Counted from the stretch's first letter, positions 1 to 9,648 are shown. The stretch: 64,000 bases of DNA from an uncultured Myxococcales bacterium (GCA_937980205.1 CALJKW010000055.1:744001-808000), one strand, 5' to 3'. Numbers and translations are program-made. The notes: generated by a model not told the origin, from the sequence alone.

Positions 1-861
1 ATCGCGCAAGAGCACCACGCGACGCTCGACCTCGCTCCGCCGCAGGTCTTGAGCGAGACGCCGCCGCCGTCGACGGTCTTCCGGGTCATCTTCGACGGCG
101 ACACCGCCGCGCACACCACGGCGAAGCGCAAGGCGGTGCTCGTCGTCGACGACGAGGCCGTCATCCGCCTCATGTTCAAAGATCTGCTCGGCAAGGACTA
201 CGACCTCGTCGAGGCCGCCACCGGCGAAGAGGCGCTGCAGCTGCTGCGCACCCGCCCCTTCGATCTCGTCCTCTGCGACAAGAACCTGCCGGGGGTCTCC
301 GGCCTCGACGTCGCCCTCGACATCCGCAAGAACCACCCCCAGCTCAAGATGATGCTGATGACGGGCTACCCGTCGCTGCTCACCGCGCAGCAGTCCGTCG
401 AGCTCGGGCTCACCGACTACCTGACCAAGCCGTTCGACGACATCCGCATCGTGCGCGAGAAGGTCCGCGCCGCGCTCTCCGCGCCGCGCACCGAGCTGCG
501 CAAGGCGACGAACCGCCGCGTCGACGTCTACGAAGACAACCCGCTGACGGCGAAGCAGATCGCCGAGGCGCTCACGCTCCTCAACATGGTGCCGAACGTG
601 CTGACCGAGGCGAAGCCCGGCGGCGCCGACGCGCCCGCGGCGGTGGTGATGAGCTGGGACTTCAACCCCGCCCACGGCGCCGCCGGAGTCGCCCTCGCCC
701 GCCAGCTCGCCCCCGGCGTCCCCTTCGTCGTCCTCGCCGAGCACCTCACGATGGACAGCGCGCTCGAGTCGCTGCGCGGCGGCGCCGCGGCGTGCCTGCC
801 GAAGCTGCTCACCGACGTGAAGGCGCTCAGCCGCGAGCTGCAGCGCGCGCTGAGGCTCTGA
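1..861 (+). CDS. Hybrid sensor histidine kinase, C-terminal part (partial)
   Basis: The reading frame is open from base 1, so the gene begins before the window. A TTG at 49 is a possible start, but the residues before it (ATLDLAPP, then PSTVFRVIF) look like the last strand of a histidine-kinase ATPase domain, which favours a longer protein. A complete receiver domain follows: paired acidic residues in LVVDDEAV, phospho-acceptor Asp in LCDKNLPG, Thr in LMTGYPS and Lys in LTKPFDD. A second, degenerate receiver-like domain (about 110 residues) starts near RRVDVYEDN and lacks a clear phospho-acceptor and Lys, so it is probably a pseudo-receiver. Role: phosphorelay signalling; the input is unknown because the N-terminus is outside the window. 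Confidence 0.75.
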   Translation: MAQEHHATLDLAPPQVLSETPPPSTVFRVIFDGDTAAHTTAKRKAVLVVDDEAVIRLMFKDLLGKDYDLVEAATGEEALQLLRTRPFDLVLCDKNLPGVSGLDVALDIRKNHPQLKMMLMTGYPSLLTAQQSVELGLTDYLTKPFDDIRIVREKVRAALSAPRTELRKATNRRVDVYEDNPLTAKQIAEALTLLNMVPNVLTEAKPGGADAPAAVVMSWDFNPAHGAAGVALARQLAPGVPFVVLAEHLTMDSALESLRGGAAACLPKLLTDVKALSRELQRALRL

Positions 862-877
862 GCCCTGAAAAGACTTC

Positions 878-913
878 GGCCCCGGCGTCCTCTCGTCGAG
901 GAGCACCAGGGCC
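878..913. terminator. Hairpin between convergent genes
   Basis: GGCCC and GGGCC arms with an inner TCCT/AGGA pairing lie in the 79-bp gap between the convergent kinase gene and groEL. It could end transcription from both sides. There is no clear T-run, so this is tentative. Confidence 0.3.
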
Positions 914-940
914 GCAGCCAACCCAAACTTCAGGGGCGAA

Positions 941-2578
<1,638 letters not shown>

Positions 2579-2610
2579 GTTGTAACCTCCGGAAATCGTT
2601 ACGCCGAGCG

Positions 2611-2637
2611 TTAGCACTCGACGGGTGCGAGCGCCAA
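2611..2637 (-). promoter_or_regulatory. CIRCE operator (HrcA site)
   Basis: TTAGCACTC, nine bases, then GAGCGCCAA. The first half-site is the perfect CIRCE consensus, the second matches GAGTGCTAA at 7 of 9 positions, and the spacer is exactly 9. It lies 33 bp upstream of the groEL ATG, where HrcA would block transcription until heat shock. Confidence 0.88.
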
Positions 2638-2663
2638 TATTGGCAGGGACGGCACATTGTCAA
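2634..2663 (-). promoter_or_regulatory. groEL promoter (sigma-70 type)
   Basis: On the minus strand TTGACA (2658-2663) is followed after 17-18 bases by ATATTG/TATTGG (2634-2640). The -10 region overlaps the CIRCE element, consistent with repression by occlusion. The -35 is perfect and the -10 is weak. Confidence 0.6.
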
Positions 2664-2708
2664 CCGGGCTTCGCGAGATCGTTTGGGTTCTCTGCACGTA
2701 AGAAAGGG

Positions 2709-2918
2709 ATGCCGGGTCACACGAACATGGAACGCAGGCGGCGCGACAAGTCGGGCAACCCCTGGATGTTGATGCTCAGCGGGTGGACGCTGGTGGCTCC
2801 CGGCGTGATGAGCGTGAGCGAGGGTGAAGGCTCGGCCGGTGGAGTTCTCATCGCGGCCGGCGCGGCGATCGTGGCCTGGGCCGTGGCCTCGCTGAAGCCG
2901 GTGCGCGCGCAGGCGTAG
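2709..2918 (+). CDS. Small two-helix membrane protein, unknown
   Basis: About 69 residues: a basic N-terminus (MERRRRDK), then two hydrophobic stretches (around WMLMLSGWTLVAPGVM and GGVLIAAGAAIVAWAVASL) joined by a short acidic glycine-rich turn. This fits a small inner-membrane hairpin protein. It is divergent from groEL. The start is uncertain: ATG 2709 has a purine-rich stretch very close upstream, and ATG 2727 is an alternative. I do not recognise a family; codon use and the clean two-helix pattern support it as real. Confidence 0.5.
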   Translation: MPGHTNMERRRRDKSGNPWMLMLSGWTLVAPGVMSVSEGEGSAGGVLIAAGAAIVAWAVASLKPVRAQA

Positions 2919-2938
2919 AACTGCCGGGTTCGGGTTCG

Positions 2939-3316
2939 TCAGTGCGTGGCGAAGCCGACCAGGTCGAGCAGCTTGTTCAGCTCGAGCGGCTTGTGCAGCG
3001 TCATCGCGACACCCTTCCGCATGCCCTTGTCCGCCAGCTCTTCGCTCGGGTACGCGGTGATGAGGATCACCGGCAGATCTTTGAACCGCGGCACCGCGTG
3101 GATCTGCTGGGTGAACGAGATGCCGTCGACGTGCGGCATCATCAGGTCGGTGATGACGAGCTGAACGCTCTCGCGCTGGAGCAGCTGCATGCCCTGCACG
3201 GGATCTGACGCGGTGAAACACTGGTAGCCGTGCTTTCCGAGAAAGGTCGCCAGCATCAGCGCCTGAGCCTGATCGTCATCGACGATCAGAATGTTCACTC
3301 CCCGGTTCGGCTCCAC
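2939..3316 (-). CDS. Single-domain response regulator
   Basis: The 125 residues are a stand-alone receiver with no output domain. Seen: the acidic pocket in ILIVDDDQ, phospho-acceptor Asp in VITDLMMPHVDG, Thr in LITAYPS and Lys in LHKPLEL. The GTG start at 3316 is preceded by a strong AGGAGG about seven bases away. It probably acts as a phosphorelay intermediate or by direct protein contact, as is common among the many orphan receivers of myxobacteria. It is divergent from the TPR/zincin gene with only 19 bp between starts. The cognate kinase cannot be named; the kinase fragment at the window start is about 2 kb away and separated by groEL. Confidence 0.92.
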   Translation of the reverse strand: MEPNRGVNILIVDDDQAQALMLATFLGKHGYQCFTASDPVQGMQLLQRESVQLVITDLMMPHVDGISFTQQIHAVPRFKDLPVILITAYPSEELADKGMRKGVAMTLHKPLELNKLLDLVGFATH

Positions 3317-3335
3317 TTAGATTTCCTCCTAACAC

Positions 3336-4364
3336 ATGTCCCGCGCGCTCGAAGAGTGGCTCGACGAAGCCGATGCCTCGCTCGACACGGCTGATCCGGC
3401 GCACGCGCTCGAGTGCGCCGAAGAGGCGCTCAAGCTCGACCCGAAGAACCGCGACGGGCTCTGTCTCAAGGCCACCGCCCTCGTAGAGCTCGACCGCATC
3501 GAAGAGGGAGACGCCGTCTTCGACGAGCTGCTCGAGCGATTCCCGAAGGACACCAACCTCAAGCTCGCCGCTGCAAACGCGAAGATCCGGTTCTCCACGG
3601 ATGATCGCGATCGCGTCGAAGCCGGGCTCGATCACCTCGAAGGGCTCGACCGCGCCAAGGACGAGGACGTGCGCTTCGAGACGTTGCTGCTCATGGGCAT
3701 GGGCCTGTCGCACCTCGGCGAGCTCGAGCCGGCGCTGAAGTCCCTCGCCGCGGCGCTCGACATCGATCCCGACTCGATCGACGCGCGCCTCGAGCACGCG
3801 CTCGCGCTGTTCGAGTGCGGCCGGTTCGACGAGGCGAAGCGCGAGCTCACCGACCTCACGCGCGACGAGCCGGAAGAGCCTGCGCCGTGGCACTACCTCG
3901 GCCTCATCGCCGAGCGCGCGAAGGACGACAGCGCCGCGCGCCGCTTCTTCGAGAAGGCCCAGCGGCTCGACGCCGAGGCCTACCCGGTCGCGGTGAAGCT
4001 CTCCGACGACGAGTTCGACGAGGCGGTGAGCGACGCGATCGCGAAGCTCCCCGAAGCCGCACAGAAGGAGCTCGGCAACGTGACCATCTCCGTCGAGCCC
4101 ATTCCGGCGGACGAAGATCTCGACGGCGGGCGGCTCTCGCCGCTGATGCTCGGCATCTTCCACGGCACGCCGGTCGACGAGCGCGCCCCGCACGTCGCGG
4201 AGCACCACCAGACCGCCGTCATCAAGCTGTTCCAGAAGAACCTCGAGCGCTTCGCCACCTCACGCGAAGAGCTCGTCGAGCAGATCGGCGTCACCCTGCT
4301 CCACGAGGTCGGTCACCTGCTCGGGCTCGACGAAGACGAGCTCTACGAGCGCGGGCTCGACTGA
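3336..4364 (+). CDS. TPR protein with zincin-like metallopeptidase domain
   Basis: The 342-residue protein has an N-terminal TPR array (about residues 5-215; helices such as HALECAEEALKLDPKN and AARRFFEKAQRLDAEA). It ends in a domain with HEVGHLLGLDEDEL near residue 323, the HExxHxxGxxxxD/E zinc signature of the PF06262 zincin-like family. The His residues and the Glu needed for zinc binding and catalysis are present. There is no signal peptide, so it is cytosolic. The TPR region probably presents partners or substrates; the substrate is unknown. The gene is followed by the tRNA-Sec gene on the other strand. Confidence 0.85.
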   Translation: MSRALEEWLDEADASLDTADPAHALECAEEALKLDPKNRDGLCLKATALVELDRIEEGDAVFDELLERFPKDTNLKLAAANAKIRFSTDDRDRVEAGLDHLEGLDRAKDEDVRFETLLLMGMGLSHLGELEPALKSLAAALDIDPDSIDARLEHALALFECGRFDEAKRELTDLTRDEPEEPAPWHYLGLIAERAKDDSAARRFFEKAQRLDAEAYPVAVKLSDDEFDEAVSDAIAKLPEAAQKELGNVTISVEPIPADEDLDGGRLSPLMLGIFHGTPVDERAPHVAEHHQTAVIKLFQKNLERFATSREELVEQIGVTLLHEVGHLLGLDEDELYERGLD

Positions 4365-4379
4365 CGCCCTGCACGTTCA

Positions 4380-4475
4380 CGGTAGGGCACGGGAATCGAA
4401 CTCGCCGAGCCACGCTCTCACGTGGCTCCATCGGTTTTGAAGACCGAGCCGCTCACCAGACGCGGAAGCCCTACC
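4380..4475 (-). tRNA. selC: tRNA-Sec (UCA anticodon)
   Basis: The minus strand folds into a tRNA-Sec: an 8-bp acceptor stem (GGTAGGGC with GCCCTACC), an anticodon stem TCGGT/ACCGA closing the loop CTTCAAA with anticodon TCA, a long variable arm of 8 bp (GAGCCACG with CGTGGCTC), and a TTCGATT T-loop. Length is 96 nt and CCA is not encoded. Order and spacing match Escherichia coli selC closely. One A-C mismatch is predicted in the T-stem. The organism should therefore decode UGA as selenocysteine; selA, selB and selD are not in the window. Confidence 0.93.
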
Positions 4476-4570
4476 GCCGACGGCGTGTACCACGCGCCCG
4501 ATCTCAGAAAAGTAGGTCGCGGACCCACACGATTTTTCGCCAGCAAAATCATCATTTTACGACCTTCGTC

Positions 4571-5452
4571 GTGGCGCAGTCCGATCAAAATCTCTATTCT
4601 GCCTTTCCCGTGAAGGAACGCGCGCTCGAGATCGAAGAGAAGAACGAGCAGCTCAAAGAGCTGCTGCAGTCGAAGAAGCTGCAGCTGCAGGCGCAGGAGT
4701 TCCTCGAAAAGTTCGAGATGTCCTGGGTCTACCACGACAACGCGCTCGAGGGCGTCGTCTACACCCCGTCCGAGCTGATGGCCGCGCTGCGCCCCGGAGC
4801 GGTCGCCGCCGAGGCCTCGCTGATGCCGATCGTCCTCGAGATCCGCAACCACAAGGCCGCGCTCGAGTACATCCGCGAAGAAGCCAAGAGCGCCGGCAAG
4901 AAGGCGCCGGCCGCCACGATGTCGCAGGTGAAGCGCATCCACGATCTGCTGTCCGGCAACACGCCCGAGGCGATCGCCGCGCGCGCCGCGGCCGAGCGCC
5001 GCGAGCGCTCCGAGAAAGAGCTCGCCAAGGAGCGCGAGAAGTCGGGCTACCGGCGCGACATGCCGCTGCACCGCACCTACTTCCACGAGATCGCCCAGCC
5101 CGCGAAGATCCCCGGGCTGCTCGAGAAGCTGATCGACAACACCGCGACCGCCGACTTCCGCGAGCTGCACCCGATCTACCAGGCGGCCTCGATTCAGCAC
5201 GGCATCATCCAGATCTTCCCGTTCACCGAGCACAGCGGAAAGGTCGCGCGCATGGTGTCGAACATGATCCTGCTGCGGCACAACTTCTTCCCCGCGGTCA
5301 TCCACTCCATCGACCGGCAGCGCTACTACGAGGCGTTCCGCGGCACCGCGACGGCGTTCCGCACCACGCTGATGGACGCGATGGAGAACGCGCTCGACAA
5401 CGGCCTCAAGTACTTCCGCGACCTCACCCGCAAGTACAAGGCGATCAACTGA
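4571..5452 (+). CDS. Fic-fold protein with degenerate core motif
   Basis: About 293 residues. The N-terminal helix is charged and coiled-coil-like (RALEIEEKNEQLKELLQSKK), followed by the WVYHDNALEGVVYT segment typical of Fic proteins. The core helix is preceded by HPIYQAASIQHGIIQI and reads FPFTEHSGKVARM where active Fic enzymes have HPFxxGNGRxxR. The catalytic His is replaced by Phe, the GN pair is lost and Arg is Lys. AMP transfer is therefore unlikely as in classic Fic enzymes; the protein may be a regulator or use other chemistry. Starts are weak: GTG 4571 (chosen) or GTG 4610, neither with a clear ribosome site. The stop lies 10 bp before the DHH gene, suggesting co-transcription. Confidence 0.75.
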   Translation: MAQSDQNLYSAFPVKERALEIEEKNEQLKELLQSKKLQLQAQEFLEKFEMSWVYHDNALEGVVYTPSELMAALRPGAVAAEASLMPIVLEIRNHKAALEYIREEAKSAGKKAPAATMSQVKRIHDLLSGNTPEAIAARAAAERRERSEKELAKEREKSGYRRDMPLHRTYFHEIAQPAKIPGLLEKLIDNTATADFRELHPIYQAASIQHGIIQIFPFTEHSGKVARMVSNMILLRHNFFPAVIHSIDRQRYYEAFRGTATAFRTTLMDAMENALDNGLKYFRDLTRKYKAIN

Positions 5453-5462
5453 GGGCTCGACC

Positions 5463-6530
5463 GTGGCAGCTGAGCCCCCACGCAGTCCCATCGGCCGCCT
5501 GCCCGTACGGAAGAAGCTGTCGCGCCTGCTCAAGCTCGCGCGCGGCAAGAAGCGCGGGCTCGTGCTCACCCACGACAACCCGGACCCCGACTCGCTCGCC
5601 TCCGCCGTCGCGCTCGCCCTCGTCCTCGAGCGCAAGGCCGGCCTGAGCATGCAGGTGGCCTACGGAGGCATCATCGGCCGCGCCGAGAACCTCGCGTTCG
5701 TGCGCGTGCTGAAGCTGCCGGTCGAGCCCATCTCGAAGATCGTCTTCGACGACTACGATCTCCTCGCGCTCGTCGACACGCAGCAGAACGTCGGCAACCA
5801 CGCGCTGCCGATTCACCTCACCGCCGACATCGTCATCGACCACCACCCGCTGCGCGAAGAAGACGCCGTGCCGGTCGCGTTCTCGGACATCGGCAACACC
5901 GGCGCGACGTCGACGCTGCTCACCCAGTACCTGCGCGCGGCGCGCCTCGAGCCCGGCCCCGAGCTCGCGACGGCGCTGTACTACGGCATCAAGGCCGACA
6001 CGCGCGACCTCGAGCGCCAGACGCGCAACCCCGACGTCGACTCGTACCTCTGGCTCTTCCCGAAGATCGACCGCGAGCTGCTCTCGAAGATCGAGCACCC
6101 CGACGTGCCGGCCCGGTACTTCCAGCTGTACCACGCGGCGATCGAGCGGGCGAAGGTGTTCAGCACCGCCGTCATCACCGACATGAGCGAGGTCTACTCG
6201 CCGGACATGGTCGCCGAGGTCGCCGAGCGCCTCTCGTTCCTCGACACGGCCGTCTGGTCGCTCGCCTACGGCAGCTACCGCTCGCAGCTCTACCTCAGCT
6301 TGCGCGTCTCCGACCGGCGCATGAAGGCGGGCAAGCTCATCCGAGATCTGACGCAGGACCTCGGAGGCTCCGCCGGCGGCCACGGCTCGATGGCCGGCGC
6401 GCGCCTGCCGCTCTACGGCACGCGCCAGCAGCGCATGTCGCTCAAGCGCGAGGTGGTGCGGCGCTTCAAAGAGGCCCTCGGCATCGAGAACGAGCGCGGC
6501 AGCTCGCTCTTGTCGACCGGCGAAGGGTGA
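5463..6530 (+). CDS. DHH/DHHA1 phosphoesterase (NrnA-like)
   Basis: The 355-residue protein carries the DHH motifs in order: HDNPDPDSLASA (metal-binding Asp residues, about 37-48), LVDTQQ, and VIDHHPL. The DHHA1 signature GGHGSMAGA is near residue 305. The family hydrolyses short oligoribonucleotides, pAp or cyclic-dinucleotide products using manganese in the cytosol. Which substrate applies here cannot be read from sequence. The start is GTG 5463. The gene sits between the Fic-like and cysteine desulfurase genes with 10- and 16-bp gaps, so the three are probably one transcript. Confidence 0.85.
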   Translation: MAAEPPRSPIGRLPVRKKLSRLLKLARGKKRGLVLTHDNPDPDSLASAVALALVLERKAGLSMQVAYGGIIGRAENLAFVRVLKLPVEPISKIVFDDYDLLALVDTQQNVGNHALPIHLTADIVIDHHPLREEDAVPVAFSDIGNTGATSTLLTQYLRAARLEPGPELATALYYGIKADTRDLERQTRNPDVDSYLWLFPKIDRELLSKIEHPDVPARYFQLYHAAIERAKVFSTAVITDMSEVYSPDMVAEVAERLSFLDTAVWSLAYGSYRSQLYLSLRVSDRRMKAGKLIRDLTQDLGGSAGGHGSMAGARLPLYGTRQQRMSLKREVVRRFKEALGIENERGSSLLSTGEG

Positions 6531-6546
6531 CCGCGCTCAGCGTGTT

Positions 6547-7665
6547 ATGAGCGCGCGGTCCGTGATCTACCTCGACCACAACGCGACGACTCCGCTCTGG
6601 CCCGAGGTCGCGACGCTGCTCGCCCAGCGCTACGCCCAGATGACCGGCAACCCGTCGAGCGTGCACGGACCGGGGCGCTCGGCGCGCGCGCGACTCACCG
6701 CCGCCCGCGAGACCGTCGCCAGGCTCATCGGCTGCGAGCCGAAGGAGGTCGTCTTCACCGCCTCGGGCTCCGAGGGCGCGGCGCTCGCGGTGACCGGCGC
6801 GTTCCGATCTCAGCAGCGGCGGAAGATCGTGACGACGCCCATCGAGCACCCGTGCGTGCTCGGGGCAGTCGCCCAGCTCGAGAAGGAAGGCGCCGAGGTG
6901 GTGCGCACGCGCGATCCGCTCTCGGCGATCGACGAGCAGACTGCGCTGTGCACGGTGATGTTCGTGAACAACGAGACCGGCACGCTGCACCCCGTCGCCG
7001 AGCTCGCCCGCGCCTGCGCCGCGAAAGGCGTGCTCTTCCACACCGACGCGGTGCAGGCCATCGGCCGCGTGCCGTGCACGCTGCGCGACGTGCCGGCCGA
7101 CCTGCTGTCGATCTCCGCGCACAAGTTCGGCGGGCCGCCCGGCGCCGGCGTCCTCGTCGCCCGGAAGAGCCTCTCGCTGCAGCCGCTCATCTCCGGGCAC
7201 CACGAAGACGGCCGCCGCGGCGGGACGCAGGCCGTGGTGCTCGCCGAGGCGCTGGCGCTCGCGCTCGAGAGGTCGGTGACGGCGCAGGCCGAGAACGCGG
7301 TACGCCTGACGGAGCTCGGCGCCTGGTTCGAGCAGGCCGTGACGACGCGAATTCCGAACGTGCACGTCAACGGCGGCGACGGCCCGCGCGCGCCCGGCAT
7401 CTCGAACCTGCGCTTCGAGGGCGCCGACGGAGAGGCCCTGCTCATCGCCCTCGACCTCGACGGCATTCACGTCTCGTCGGGAGCGGCGTGTGCCTCCGGC
7501 TCGCTGCGGCCCTCGCACGTGCTGACGGCGATCGGCCTCACGTCGACGCAGGCGCAAGCGAGCCTGCGCTTCTCGATGGGCCGCAACACGACGAAGGCGG
7601 AGCTCGAGCAGGTCGTCGAGGCGCTGGTGAAGCACGTGCCTTCGTGCCGCGCCACCGCCACGTAA
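6547..7665 (+). CDS. Cysteine desulfurase (NifS/IscS family)
   Basis: This 372-residue PLP enzyme removes sulfur (or selenium) from cysteine (or selenocysteine) and passes it on as a protein-bound persulfide. Seen: the N-terminal YLDHNATTPLWPEV motif, PLP Lys193 in SAHKFGGPPGAG, HTDAVQ for ring stacking, and catalytic Cys315 in SSGAACASGSLRPSHV. GGTQ replaces the usual GGTEN. No iscU or iscR is adjacent, so a role outside the ISC operon (tRNA thiolation, or selenium delivery given tRNA-Sec 2 kb away) is possible but only inferred. The stop is followed by a palindromic repeat shared with the convergent kinase operon. Confidence 0.92.
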   Translation: MSARSVIYLDHNATTPLWPEVATLLAQRYAQMTGNPSSVHGPGRSARARLTAARETVARLIGCEPKEVVFTASGSEGAALAVTGAFRSQQRRKIVTTPIEHPCVLGAVAQLEKEGAEVVRTRDPLSAIDEQTALCTVMFVNNETGTLHPVAELARACAAKGVLFHTDAVQAIGRVPCTLRDVPADLLSISAHKFGGPPGAGVLVARKSLSLQPLISGHHEDGRRGGTQAVVLAEALALALERSVTAQAENAVRLTELGAWFEQAVTTRIPNVHVNGGDGPRAPGISNLRFEGADGEALLIALDLDGIHVSSGAACASGSLRPSHVLTAIGLTSTQAQASLRFSMGRNTTKAELEQVVEALVKHVPSCRATAT

Positions 7666-7670
7666 GGCCC

Positions 7671-7757
7671 TCCGTTCGCGCTGAGCGGAGGCACGCGAAG
7701 CGGGCCTCAGACGAAGTGGGCTCGAAGCCGTCCATGGGCCCGCTTCGACTCCGTGAA
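7671..7757 (-). repeat. Interspersed palindromic repeat, copy 1
   Basis: This ~87-bp sequence, read on the minus strand, matches 28429-28516 on the plus strand. Shared blocks are CGGAGTCGAAGCGGGCC, ATGGAC, GCCCGCTTCGCG and GCCTCCGCTCAG, ending GCGAACGGAG. It is internally self-complementary and lies between convergent genes, so it may serve as a two-way terminator. It resembles the widespread CCTTCGAC...GCTCAG...GAACGG REP-like family. Confidence 0.7.
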
Positions 7758-7783
7758 CGTCGCAGGGACGGAGATCTGCGGTG

Positions 7784-8692
7784 TCACTCGCTCGGGAACA
7801 GCCCGCGCACCACGGCAGAGATGGCGAGCGGCGTCCCCACCCGCTCGTCGTAGAGCGGCTGCAGCGCCTTGGCCATCGCGGCGGCGTTCGGGAACCGGTC
7901 GGCCTCGTCGGGCGCGAAGCCGCGATCGATCACCGCGGCGATCGCGGGCGGCACGTCGGCGCGGCGCTCTTTGAGCGGCACGCGGTCGCCGCTGCGGATC
8001 GCGTTGAAGACCTCGTCGGCGCTCTTGCCGGTGAACGGCCGGTGCAGCGTGAGCAGCTCGTAGAGCGTGACGGTGGCGGCCCACAGATCCGCCGACGGCG
8101 AGATGACGCCGTTCAGCGTCTCGGGAGACAGGTAGTACGGCTTGCCCATCACGTCGCCGATGCCGCCGTCGATGAGGCCGCGGGCGACTCCGAAGTCGCC
8201 GAGCTTGATGTCGCCGGTGCGGGAGATGAACAGGTTCGACGGCGAGACGTCGCAGTGCACGATGCCGAGCGGCTTGCCGGTGGGGCCCTTCGCCTCGTGC
8301 GCGTACGCGAGCGCGTCGAGCAGCACCTTCGTGAGGTAGACCGCGAAGTCGATCGGCCAGGGGATCTTCCGCTCGCGGCAGCGCTTGACGATCTGCCCGC
8401 CGTCGCGGCCGTCGATGAGCTCCATCACCATGAAGTAGGTGTCGCCGTCGGCGCCGACCTCGTGGACCTTCACGATGTTCGGATGATCGAGGAAGCGGAT
8501 GACGTCGGCCTCACCCGCGAACATGGTGACGTACTCGGGATCGCTCTGCAGCTCGGGGAGCAGGCGCTTGAGCGCGAACTCCTGGCCGGCCTTGGGGCCT
8601 TCGGTGGCGCGAGCGCGGAAGACCTCGGCCATGCCGCCTCGTCCGAGGAGCTGCTCCAGCTCGTAGTGCCCCAGCTTCCCCAGGCTGCCCAT
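7784..8692 (-). CDS. Serine/threonine protein kinase (Hanks type, non-RD)
   Basis: The 302 residues are almost only a kinase domain. Seen: glycine loop GRGGMAEVF, ATP Lys in FALKRLLP, catalytic loop IVHCDVSPSNLF, magnesium motif GDFGVARG and the APE-like YLSPETL. The normal HRD is HCD, so this is a non-RD kinase, less likely to depend on activation-loop phosphorylation. No membrane segment or sensor domain is present. The ATG overlaps the stop of the upstream TPR gene (ATGA), so the two are translationally coupled and the TPR protein is a candidate partner. The substrate is unknown. Confidence 0.9.
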   Translation of the reverse strand: MGSLGKLGHYELEQLLGRGGMAEVFRARATEGPKAGQEFALKRLLPELQSDPEYVTMFAGEADVIRFLDHPNIVKVHEVGADGDTYFMVMELIDGRDGGQIVKRCRERKIPWPIDFAVYLTKVLLDALAYAHEAKGPTGKPLGIVHCDVSPSNLFISRTGDIKLGDFGVARGLIDGGIGDVMGKPYYLSPETLNGVISPSADLWAATVTLYELLTLHRPFTGKSADEVFNAIRSGDRVPLKERRADVPPAIAAVIDRGFAPDEADRFPNAAAMAKALQPLYDERVGTPLAISAVVRGLFPSE

Positions 8693-9618
8693 CACTTCGG
8701 CCCGCGCTTGTCCTTCTTGGATCTCGCGTCGGCGAGCACCTTCTTGAACTCGGGCTCCTCGCGCAGCGCGGCGAGGTCTCCGTCCTGCTGCGCGTTCTCG
8801 ATCAGCTCGGCGGCGTTGCCGACGCGCAGCGCGCTCTTGAGCGAGTTGAGCGCCTCGCGCTTCTTGCCGTTGCGGCTCTGCGCGCAGGCCTGGTTGTAGA
8901 AGAGATCGCCCATCTCGGTGCCGGTGAGCTGCACGCGCGCCTTCTGCGCGACGACGATGGCCTTCTGAATCGACTCGAGGCCCTTGGCGGCGTTGCCGAG
9001 CTGCAGCTCGGCCTGGCCGAGGTACGACCACGTCTTCCAGTCCGAGTCGTCGTAGCTGATGGCGCGCTCGAAGGCGTTGCGCGCGGCGGTGAAGTTCTGC
9101 TCCTTCATCTTGATGAGGCCCTGCGACGCGTTCTCCTTGGCGAGGCGCTCGAGGTCCTTCTTGTTCGAGTTCTTGCCCGCGATGCTCGAGGCGGAATCTG
9201 AGTCGTGCGTGAGCAGCAGGCGGTCTTCGGCGGTCGCCACGGCGATGTTCAGCCGCTTGCCCTCGAGCCCCGGGGACGAGCAGCCGACGTCGAGCTTGAC
9301 GTCTCCGGCGAGCGCGCCCTCGTGGTAGACGGCGAAGAAGGGAAACGTCTTCTCCTTCTCGCAGCTGGGGCCCTCCTGGCAGACGAAGACGGTGCCGAGG
9401 AACACGTCGCCCTCGAAGTTCCCCGAGAGGATCTGCATGTCCGGCTTGAAGCCGCACTTGCCGATGCCCTTGTAGCGGGCGACGAGGCGGCCGTCGTTCG
9501 TGGAGACGTCGACCACCCCGAGCTCTCCCGCTCGGAAGTACCCGGTCAGGTTGGGGGTGGCGGCGAAGACCGACGACGTTATGGCGAAAAATGCAACGGC
9601 GACGGTCACCTGGGCCAT
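8692..9618 (-). CDS. Exported TPR protein
   Basis: 308 residues. A signal peptide of about 20 residues (MAQVTVAVAFFAITSSVFA) precedes a beta-rich region with cysteine residues (KCGFKPD, VCQEGPSCEKEK, DVGCSSPG) likely oxidised in the periplasm. A C-terminal TPR region runs from about 160 to 260 (FTAARNAFERAISYDD; GNAAKGLESIQKAIVV; KKREALNSLKSALRVG). The tail is highly basic. The function is unknown; it probably binds other envelope proteins. It is co-translated with the downstream kinase. It is divergent from the 6S RNA promoter, which lies 31 bp from its start. Confidence 0.75.
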   Translation of the reverse strand: MAQVTVAVAFFAITSSVFAATPNLTGYFRAGELGVVDVSTNDGRLVARYKGIGKCGFKPDMQILSGNFEGDVFLGTVFVCQEGPSCEKEKTFPFFAVYHEGALAGDVKLDVGCSSPGLEGKRLNIAVATAEDRLLLTHDSDSASSIAGKNSNKKDLERLAKENASQGLIKMKEQNFTAARNAFERAISYDDSDWKTWSYLGQAELQLGNAAKGLESIQKAIVVAQKARVQLTGTEMGDLFYNQACAQSRNGKKREALNSLKSALRVGNAAELIENAQQDGDLAALREEPEFKKVLADARSKKDKRGPK

Positions 9619-9648
9619 CGCTGCCGACTCTACCGCACAAACTCCGCC

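Noticed and set aside
3815..5452. A single long frame joining the TPR/zincin region to the Fic-like gene
   Set aside because: The first part is out of frame with the TPR gene, Arg-rich, and crosses the tRNA-Sec gene; only the last ~290 codons are coding.
6531..7665. Selenocysteine lyase instead of cysteine desulfurase
   Set aside because: The catalytic Cys loop and overall motifs fit NifS/IscS-type desulfurases; closeness to tRNA-Sec alone is not enough.
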